Shown: one piece after another, positions 1-3,811 of the stretch | Layout: every line of letters begins with the position of its first letter | Position numbering within the stretch: the first letter of the stretch is position 1 | Assembly: GCA_016935295.1 (NCBI GenBank) | Contig: JAFGRF010000200.1 | Location: 1 to 5,463, forward strand | Source of the DNA: Caldifarciminota bacterium | GTDB taxonomy: Bacteria > Hydrothermota > Tepidihabitantia > Tepidihabitantales > Tepidihabitantaceae | Direction of reading: 5' to 3' | DNA length: 5,463 nucleotides | Made by a program: the position numbers and the translations under genes | The notes under the pieces: generated by a model | What the model was told of the DNA's origin: nothing | Seen by the model: the letters and a program-made list of their open reading frames with translations, nothing else | The model's database searches: none

Positions 1-1
1 C

Positions 2-223
2 CGCGGGGTGCTGTACGCGGGACATGACCGAAATCCGCCCTGGGATTTCGGCTCGTGTCCCAAGTACGTGCTGCTCGACATCAGCGGACGGAAAGCCCTC
101 GACCTCGTGCCCGGCGAGAATGACGTGCGGGCGCTGGCGCCGGGAGTGTACTTCATAAGTGAGGAGCTAGGGGTTAGGGGCGAGGGGCTAGGGAAGATGC
201 GGAAGGTCGTGGTGACGAGGTAG
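2..223 (+). CDS. C-terminal end of a secreted/surface protein with a sorting-type tail (partial)
   Basis: The reading frame is open from the window edge to a TAG stop, so only about 73 C-terminal residues are visible and the real start lies upstream; the GTG at position 8 is not a credible start. The segment LLDISGRKALDL, then GVYFI, then a basic ending KVVVTR resembles the C-terminal beta-sandwich tails (Por/T9SS type A or FlgD-Ig-like) of secreted proteins in FCB-group and related bacteria. In that family the tail directs export and surface attachment and is cleaved; its use here is inferred. Two oddities sit in the frame. A long palindrome at 13-67 encodes the linker DRNPPWDFGSCPKY. A 7-nt repeat array at 161-195 inserts SEELGVRGEGLG between the GVYFI strand and the last strand. 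The upstream domain, and hence the function, cannot be seen. Confidence 0.7.
   Translation, partial: RGVLYAGHDRNPPWDFGSCPKYVLLDISGRKALDLVPGENDVRALAPGVYFISEELGVRGEGLGKMRKVVVTR
13..67. repeat. Long imperfect palindrome inside the coding sequence (REP-like)
   Basis: The arms pair as follows: GTAC (13-16) with GTAC (64-67), GGGACA (19-24) with TGTCCC (56-61), TGA (25-27) with TCG (53-55, one G-T pair), and CCGAAATCC (28-36) with GGATTTCGG (43-51). One base (52) bulges, there is a 2x2 internal loop, and the terminal loop is 6 nt (37-42). That is about 22 base pairs. The whole element lies in an open reading frame and adds no stop codon. It resembles REP or MITE-like hairpins, but no family can be named from sequence alone. 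Confidence 0.75.
161..195 (+). repeat. Heptanucleotide tandem array (TAGGGGC type) in the 3' end of a gene
   Basis: Five consecutive 7-nt units run without a gap. The first is GAGGAGC, the second TAGGGGT, the third TAGGGGC, the fourth GAGGGGC and the fifth TAGGGAA. Seven is not a multiple of three, so the units are read in rotating frames, and the TAG inside three of the units falls out of frame. The array lengthens the protein tail without breaking it. The period matches the 7-nt repeats at 1554-1581, 2906-3010 and 3693-3802. Confidence 0.7.
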
Positions 224-405
224 GCGAAGGTGGACAACAACGGGTAGCTGCAGCCACTGGCCGCACGACTTCTGAAAGCTCGGTTCGCAGGTCAAGACAC
301 GCCGGAATACAGGGTAGACGGCAGTCTCGATGTACTTGGGTCGTCGTTGAGCCAGCCAAGTCACTGAAGGGAATCGCGTTAGGCTCGGGCGAGCTCGCCT
401 AAGTG
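224..405. other. Intergenic stretch, no gene recognised
   Basis: No reading frame here resembles a protein I know, and no tRNA or rRNA is seen. No U-rich terminator follows the stop at 223. The only local structures are a weak 6-bp inverted repeat (ACTTGG at 334-339 with CCAAGT at 356-361) and a perfect 12-bp palindrome GGCGAGCTCGCC at 388-399, just before the 12-nt periodic array. Confidence 0.5.
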
Positions 406-471
406 GTGATTCTGGGAATCACCTCGGGAACCGTTCCCGGGACGGTTCGGGAGGCGGTTGTCAGGGCCTCC
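405..471. other. Cluster of three consecutive stem-loops
   Basis: Three inverted repeats follow each other. The first, 405-423, has an 8-bp perfect stem (GGTGATTC with GAATCACC) and a TGG loop. The second lies at 425-448; it can pair CGGGAAC (425-431) with GTTCCCG (433-439), or GAACCG (428-433) with CGGTTC (443-448). The third, 450-471, has a 6-bp stem (GGAGGC with GCCTCC) and a 10-nt loop. They coincide with the first units of the 12-nt array. None is followed by a T-run, so they do not look like ordinary terminators. They could be RNA structure or protein-binding palindromes. Confidence 0.55.
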
Positions 472-729
472 TGTAGAGCGATTCTGGCCGGCGTTCTCAG
501 GGCGAGTTTCTCCGTGGTGTCCACCGGGATTTGGATGGAGATTCGCCACAGCATGGTCGCGGCGAGCCTGACCGAGGTCTAGAGCCGGATGTGCGGAGGC
601 GTCTTCGCGGTCGCTCCTAAGGGCACCTGTGCGGGAGTTCGCAGAGGGACGTGCGCTGCGATTCCGAGCGCGATTCACGTGACGACCTACAGAGGGAAGT
701 CCGGGAGACCGTCCGAAGGCGCAGTCGAA
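406..729. repeat. Degenerate 12-nt-period tandem array, 27 units
   Basis: Cut every 12 nt from 406, the sequence gives 27 units with the pattern G-S-S-R-Y-Y-Y-N-S-R-S-N; GCGATTCTGGCC at 478-489 is typical. By hand count, column 1 is purine in 26/27 units (20 G), column 3 is G or C in 25/27, column 4 is purine in 25/27, columns 5 and 7 are each pyrimidine in 24/27, and column 10 is purine in 25/27. All nine RTTC tetramers in the stretch (409, 433, 445, 481, 493, 541, 637, 661, 673) share one phase. Substitutions in the strong columns are almost all transitions. The plus frame in register with the units has TAG at 580-582 and 730-732. One minus frame (379-678) stays open with a GTG start and a loose four-residue periodicity rich in Asn, but no ribosome binding site is evident. 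I treat the array as non-coding; a tetrapeptide-repeat peptide on the minus strand is a weak alternative. Confidence 0.75.
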
Positions 730-736
730 TAGCAGT

Positions 737-761
737 GCCGGGACGCGTGATGCGTCCCGGC
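737..761. other. Perfect 10-bp hairpin (GGGACGC/GCGTCCC core)
   Basis: GCCGGGACGC (737-746) pairs perfectly with GCGTCCCGGC (752-761) around the 5-nt loop GTGAT. Neither flank carries a T-run, so it is not a classical intrinsic terminator. It lies at the end of the 12-nt array and shares its GGGAC/GTCCC ends with the hairpins at 799-816 and 13-67. Confidence 0.7.
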
Positions 762-789
762 TGGATCAACTTAGGGCCAGGCGTTTCGC

Positions 790-816
790 ACAGAGGAACG
801 GGACGTGCCCGTCCCG
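790..816 (-). terminator. Probable Rho-independent terminator of the FmdB-HU-COX24 operon
   Basis: On the minus strand a perfect 7-bp stem (CGGGACG with CGTCCCG, loop GGCA) begins 18 nt after the stop of the small basic protein. It is followed at once by TTCCTCTGT, a moderately T-rich tract. Position and stem strength suit an intrinsic terminator; the T-tract is weak, so confidence is moderate. Confidence 0.45.
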
Positions 817-834
817 AAGAGAGCCGTCAGAGGG

Positions 835-930
835 CTAGCGCTGCTTCTTCTTGTGGCGCATCGCCTTGATGCGCTTCTTGTACTTGTGGCGCCGTATCTT
901 GGACAGCTTGCGCTTTCGACCACAAGGCAT
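835..930 (-). CDS. AURKAIP1/COX24 (mS38-like) small basic ribosome-associated protein, 31 aa
   Basis: A complete 31-residue ORF starts at the ATG in 928-930 and ends with TAG at 835-837. The protein begins MPCGRKRKLSKIRRHKYKK and ends RHKKKQR; more than half its residues are Lys, Arg or His. This matches the COX24 C-terminal/AURKAIP1 domain, found in mitochondrial ribosomal protein mS38 and in roughly 30-residue bacterial proteins. One of these is a small-subunit component in mycobacterial ribosomes, near the decoding region. A role on the 30S subunit is therefore likely by homology. The start is well supported: AAGGGAGG lies 7 nt upstream, inside the last codons of the HU-type gene, and the HU stop TAG directly abuts this ATG with no gap, which suggests translational coupling. 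Genes this small are often missed by annotation. A putative terminator follows at 790-816. Confidence 0.85.
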   Translation of the reverse strand: MPCGRKRKLSKIRRHKYKKRIKAMRHKKKQR

Positions 931-1227
931 CTACTGGCCTCCCTTCATGAGACTCGCTTTGAGGAGCCGCGAGGCTTTGAAAACGGGCACGCGCCGCGGG
1001 GGGATGTTTACCGGCTCTTTGGTCTTGGGATTGCGGGCGACCTTGGGCTTGCGGAGCTTGGTGGACATCACACCGAAGCCGCGAATTTCGATGCGGTTAC
1101 CTTCCAGCAGCATCTTGCACATTTCGTCGATGAGCAACTGGACGAGTCTGCCCACGTCGCGCTTGGTTATGCTGGGGTGGACCTGACGGGAGATCGTCTC
1201 GACCAAATCGGCCTTGGTTACTGTCAT
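931..1227 (-). CDS. HU/IHF-family DNA-binding protein
   Basis: This 98-residue protein has the standard length and layout of the family. N-terminal helices begin MTVTKADLVETIS, followed by a dimerisation helix around residues 25-43 (GRLVQLLIDEMCKMLLEGN). The beta-arm region includes IEIRGFGV, ARNPKTKEPVNIPPRRVPVFKAS and a C-terminal helix. The RNP...IPPR segment corresponds to the proline-tipped DNA-bending arm of HU and IHF, which act as dimers to bend and compact DNA. It cannot be assigned to HU rather than IHF from sequence alone. The start is supported by AGGAGA about 6 nt upstream, directly after the FmdB stop (12-nt gap). Its last codons (Lys-Gly-Gly) also form the Shine-Dalgarno site of the next gene, and its TAG is immediately followed by that gene's ATG. 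It is the middle gene of a three-gene operon. Confidence 0.93.
   Translation of the reverse strand: MTVTKADLVETISRQVHPSITKRDVGRLVQLLIDEMCKMLLEGNRIEIRGFGVMSTKLRKPKVARNPKTKEPVNIPPRRVPVFKASRLLKASLMKGGQ
938..945 (-). promoter_or_regulatory. Shine-Dalgarno site of the COX24-like gene, inside the HU-type coding sequence
   Basis: On the minus strand AAGGGAGG lies 7 nt before the ATG at 928-930. It is embedded in the final Lys-Gly-Gly codons of the HU-type gene. With the zero-nt TAG|ATG junction this fixes the start of the 31-residue gene and points to coupled translation. Confidence 0.75.
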
Positions 1228-1239
1228 GTGTGTTCTCCT

Positions 1240-1461
1240 CTAGCTACAGGTACTGCAACTGTGCGAACTGCAGCTACTGCAAGACTTAGACGAAGATGAT
1301 ACTTTTTTCTCAGCCCCCGCAACAGCGAACGCCGAGAAGCAGCGGGTGAGTTTCGCCGTCCCGCACTTGGGGCAGGTAAGCTCTTCCTCGTCACGCTTGC
1401 TCAGTACGAGTTCCTCGAATTCGTGGTTGCAGGTGTCGCAACGGTACTCACGAATCGGCAT
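1240..1461 (-). CDS. FmdB-family zinc-ribbon protein
   Basis: This 73-residue protein begins MPIREYRCDTCNHEFEEL, the usual start of the FmdB/CxxC_CxxC_SSSS putative regulatory family. Four cysteines in two knuckles (C8/C11 and C30/C33, the second as CPKCG) should bind one zinc ion. A linker leads to a Ser/Cys tail (about residues 54-73) with four Cys and one His, a common variable tail in this family. The family is named from a formamidase operon, but its biochemical role is not established. It is the first gene of the operon with the HU-type and COX24-like genes, 12 nt ahead of the HU start. No Shine-Dalgarno sequence precedes the ATG, and the promoter -10 box ends 5 nt upstream, so the transcript probably starts at or next to the start codon. 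Confidence 0.88.
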   Translation of the reverse strand: MPIREYRCDTCNHEFEELVLSKRDEEELTCPKCGTAKLTRCFSAFAVAGAEKKVSSSSKSCSSCSSHSCSTCS

Positions 1462-1466
1462 AAGCG

Positions 1467-1495
1467 ATTATAGGTGAGTGACTTTTGGCAGTCAA
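1467..1495 (-). promoter_or_regulatory. Sigma-70-type promoter driving a probably leaderless fmdB transcript
   Basis: On the minus strand TTGACT (1490-1495) and a perfect TATAAT (1467-1472) are separated by exactly 17 nt (1473-1489), a near-consensus housekeeping promoter. Only five bases (CGCTT) separate TATAAT from the ATG at 1459-1461, so the expected start of transcription falls on the A of ATG or within a base or two. An inverted repeat TGACT-N6-AGTCA (1479-1494) overlaps the -35 box and spacer and could be an operator. Confidence 0.8.
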
Positions 1496-1553
1496 GTCCG
1501 GGATTTTGGCTAAGTTAAAGGCTGGCGGGGAGTTGGCGTCTGCGGGGATGCTC

Positions 1554-1581
1554 TACGCATTACGCATCACGCACTACGCCG
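1554..1581. repeat. Heptanucleotide tandem array (TACGCAT type)
   Basis: Four gapless 7-nt units occur: TACGCAT at 1554, the same at 1561, CACGCAC at 1568 and TACGCCG at 1575. They lie in the roughly 170-bp gap between the fmdB promoter and the end of the permease gene. I see no gene in that gap and no clear terminator for the efflux operon; the 10-mer GTCATGTCCC at 1647-1656 also occurs inverted in the palindrome at 13-67. Confidence 0.65.
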
Positions 1582-1666
1582 GAACCAGACAACGTCGGGC
1601 GTCGTACGTCGAGCATGGAGCAGGTGTGCCCGAGTCGCGGTTCACAGTCATGTCCCCGCTGCGTAC

Positions 1667-2905
1667 CTATTCGTAGCGAAGGGCCTGGATCGGGTTGAGG
1701 CGCGCGGCTCGTGATGCGGGATAGATGCCGAAGAATATCCCGACGCCGGCCGAGAAGCCCACGCCGACCAGTATGGTCCAGAGCGGCGCGGCTGCCTTCA
1801 GATGTGCAGCGAGTTCAACGACTTTTGCGATTCCCAGACCGAGGGCGACGCCGATGGCACCACCGACAAGCGAGAGCATTACGGCTTCGAGCAGGAACTG
1901 CCAGAGCACGTCCTGGTTGGTTGCGCCCAGCGCTTTGCGCAGGCCGATTTCGCGCGTACGCTCGGCCACAGCCACGAGCATGATGTTCATGATGCCGATG
2001 CCGCCCACAAGCAGCGAAATCGCGGCGACTGCGATCATGACGATGTACGCTACGCGCGTGATGTTGCGATAGATATCGCGGATGGTGTCCTGGGTGCTGA
2101 TGCCGAAGTCATCCGGTTTGTCGTAGCCGAGCTTGTGCCGGCGCCGCATCAATTCCCGCACGTCGTCGATGGCCTTCTCGATTGGCACACCCTTCTTCGG
2201 CATCGCCGCCACGGCAATGCTGTACATGAGTTCGCCGAATCCGCGGCCGGGCGCGAAGTCCTTCTCGAAGCTGGTTATCGGGACGACGACGACGTTGTCC
2301 TGGCTCTGGCCGAGGAAACTGCCCTTGCGCGCGAGCACGCCGACGACCAGGTAGCTCTTGCCGTCGAGCACCAGCCGCTTGCCAAGCGGGGTCTCGTACG
2401 GGAACAGGTTGTCGACGATGTAGCCGCCGATGACGCAGACCTGGTGGCGGCGCAGGCTGTCGTCGGAGTTGATGAATCGTCCGGTCTCGACCGTGTAGTT
2501 CCCCACCTCGGCCAGAGCCGGGGTGGAGCCGCTCATGTCTACGTTCGTAACCTTGTTGCTCCGCCAGGTTATCTTGTTCAGCGTCCGGCTGCGTGAAGGT
2601 GCAACCTTGTCGATGGTCGGCAGCTGGCTGATCGCCAGCGCGTCATCCATCGTGAAATTCGGGCGTTTGTTGATTTCGTCCCAGTCGAGCCGGCCCATGC
2701 CGAAGGCGAACTTCTGGATGAATATCGTATTGGACCCGAGCGAGGAGATCTGCTTCTCAACCTCGTAGTTCATGCCCTGGATGAGCGACACGATGGCGAT
2801 GACCGTCATCACGCCGATGATGATGCCGAGCGCGGTCAGGAACGAGCGCATGCGGTGGGTGCGAAAGGTCTCGAGCGAAAGGCGGAGCAGCTCGACTAAG
2901 CGCAT
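1667..2905 (-). CDS. MacB/FtsX-family ABC transporter permease
   Basis: This complete 412-residue protein has a cytoplasmic N-terminus (MRLVELLRLSLETFRTHRMR) and a first membrane helix around residues 20-44 (TALGIIIGVMTVIAIVSLI). A large periplasmic MacB_PCD-type domain spans about 46-285. Three more helices follow at about 287-312, 338-362 and 372-395. The conserved FtsX-domain segment AERTREIGLRKALGAT follows the second helix, and the protein ends with the typical PIQALRYE. In this family the permease dimer uses ATP hydrolysis at its partner to drive periplasmic movements that expel drugs, peptides or lipids through an adaptor and a TolC-like duct. It has no fused ATPase domain, so it must use the ATPase encoded just upstream (108-bp spacer). 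No Shine-Dalgarno sequence precedes the ATG; TTCGTCATT lies exactly 13 nt before it. The substrate is unknown. Confidence 0.93.
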   Translation of the reverse strand: MRLVELLRLSLETFRTHRMRSFLTALGIIIGVMTVIAIVSLIQGMNYEVEKQISSLGSNTIFIQKFAFGMGRLDWDEINKRPNFTMDDALAISQLPTIDKVAPSRSRTLNKITWRSNKVTNVDMSGSTPALAEVGNYTVETGRFINSDDSLRRHQVCVIGGYIVDNLFPYETPLGKRLVLDGKSYLVVGVLARKGSFLGQSQDNVVVVPITSFEKDFAPGRGFGELMYSIAVAAMPKKGVPIEKAIDDVRELMRRRHKLGYDKPDDFGISTQDTIRDIYRNITRVAYIVMIAVAAISLLVGGIGIMNIMLVAVAERTREIGLRKALGATNQDVLWQFLLEAVMLSLVGGAIGVALGLGIAKVVELAAHLKAAAPLWTILVGVGFSAGVGIFFGIYPASRAARLNPIQALRYE

Positions 2906-3010
2906 GGCGCCAATTCCGAATGACGAATTCCGAATGACGAATCAATGAGGAAATCCCGAAGTCCTAATTCCGGGGCGCGATTAGTCATTAGGAATTCGCA
3001 ATTGGGCATT
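2906..3010. repeat. Heptad-repeat foldback element filling the ATPase-permease spacer
   Basis: This element occupies almost the whole spacer. ATTCCGAATGACGA occurs twice in perfect tandem (2913-2926 and 2927-2940), that is four 7-nt units. At the far end five gapless units of the form NNNNATT run from 2976 to 3010. The two blocks face each other: 2924-2943 is complementary to 2979-2998 at 18 of 20 positions, and the pairing extends if one 7-nt unit is looped out. The mRNA can thus fold into a long stem just before the permease start. The same 11-mer (TCGTCATTCGG on the minus strand) and 14-nt spacing recur in the spacer at 3693-3802. Confidence 0.75.
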
Positions 3011-3013
3011 TCT

Positions 3014-3679
3014 TCAGGAGACTATCTTCCCGTCCGCCAGGTGGATGATCCTGCGGGCGTGGCCGGCCACCGACTGGTCGTGGGTGACAAGGATGATGGT
3101 GTTGCCCTGCTCGGCCAGGGAGCCGAAGATGCGCATTATCTCGACACCGGTCTTGGAGTCGAGGTTGCCGGTCGGCTCATCCGCGAGCACAACCGAGGGC
3201 CGGTTGGCAAAGGCGCGGGCGATGGCAACGCGCTGCATCTCGCCGCCGGAGAGCTCGTTGGGGTTGTGTGTCATCCGGTCCTTGAGGCCGACCATCTCCA
3301 ACAATTCGGCGGCGCGCGCCTGGCGCTCGCGGACCGGCATGCCGGCGTAGAGCATCGGGAGCTGGACATTGGCCTGGGCCGAGAGGCGAGGCAGCAGGTT
3401 GAAGGACTGGAAGACAAAGCCGATTTCCCGGTTGCGGAGATGGGCGAGCTCAATGTCATCGAGCGTCGAGATGTCGCGGTCGTTGAACCAGTAGCGGCCT
3501 GAGGTCGGCGTGTCGAGGCAGCCGAGAACGTGCATCAGCGTTGACTTACCAGAGCCGGACGGGCCCATGAGGGCAGCGTACTCGCCCTTGTCGATTTCGA
3601 GTGTAACGCCGGCCAGCGCGGGGACCTCGACCGTGCCGGTCAGGTAGGTCTTGGTGATGTTGTCGGTGCGAATCAACAT
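3014..3679 (-). CDS. MacB/LolD-type ABC transporter ATPase
   Basis: This complete 221-residue nucleotide-binding protein carries all catalytic motifs. The Walker A motif GPSGSGKST is at residues 39-47, the Q-loop Gln at 91 (VFQSFNLLP), the signature LSGGEMQR at 143-150, Walker B VVLADE at 163-168 with catalytic Glu168, and the switch His at 200 (VTHD). The segment DEPTGNLDSKTG is typical of the MacB/LolD/FtsE group. It should power the FtsX-type permease encoded next. The signature has Glu-Met where Gln-Gln is most common, a tolerated variation. It lies 132 bp after the adaptor gene and 108 bp before the permease, both spacers being filled with foldback repeats. No Shine-Dalgarno sequence precedes the ATG; the minus strand there reads TATCCTCCCAGCC, and TTCGTCATT ends 13 nt upstream, exactly as for the permease. 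Confidence 0.95.
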   Translation of the reverse strand: MLIRTDNITKTYLTGTVEVPALAGVTLEIDKGEYAALMGPSGSGKSTLMHVLGCLDTPTSGRYWFNDRDISTLDDIELAHLRNREIGFVFQSFNLLPRLSAQANVQLPMLYAGMPVRERQARAAELLEMVGLKDRMTHNPNELSGGEMQRVAIARAFANRPSVVLADEPTGNLDSKTGVEIMRIFGSLAEQGNTIILVTHDQSVAGHARRIIHLADGKIVS

Positions 3680-3692
3680 GGCTGGGAGGATA

Positions 3693-3802
3693 AATGACGA
3701 AACCCGAAGCCCGAATCCCGATTGAAGCTCGAATGGCGGAAATGTCTGATTCGGAACTGAGACATTCAGGTTTGATTCGTCATTCGGGTCTCGTCATTCG
3801 GA
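3693..3802. repeat. Heptad-repeat foldback element filling the adaptor-ATPase spacer
   Basis: The left block (3694-3721) is four 7-nt units ending in CGA, such as ATGACGA and ATCCCGA. The right block (3775-3802) is four units, such as ATTCGTC and ATTCGGG, in the opposite orientation. The arms 3693-3717 and 3774-3798 are complementary at 21 of 25 positions. Inside them is a second stem, AATGTCT (3741-3747) with AGACATT (3760-3766). TCGTCATTCGG occurs twice, 14 nt apart (3777 and 3791). The operon mRNA can therefore form a large two-level stem-loop just before the ATPase start codon. Confidence 0.75.
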
Positions 3803-3811
3803 CTTTGCCCG

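Noticed and set aside
224..405. Small RNA or tRNA gene
   Set aside because: No cloverleaf or other known RNA pattern was found, and only one weak 6-bp stem lies in the first part.
406..729. CRISPR array
   Set aside because: The period is 12 nt with no separate repeat and spacer segments, units are degenerate throughout, and no cas gene is present.
805..1299. Plus-strand open frame of 164 codons over the small operon
   Set aside because: It runs antisense through three genes that have clear family matches and ribosome binding sites, and has no recognisable domain.
1496..1666. Intrinsic terminator for the efflux operon
   Set aside because: No GC-rich stem followed by a T-run is seen on the minus strand downstream of the permease stop.
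1802..2596. Plus-strand open frame of 264 codons inside the permease gene
   Set aside because: It is antisense to a complete FtsX/MacB-type permease with all family features; the translated product has low-complexity Asp/Ala runs and no domain.
2906..3010. Internal promoter for the permease gene
   Set aside because: The spacer has AT-rich patches, but I find no convincing -35/-10 pair with suitable spacing; the patches are explained by the heptad repeats.
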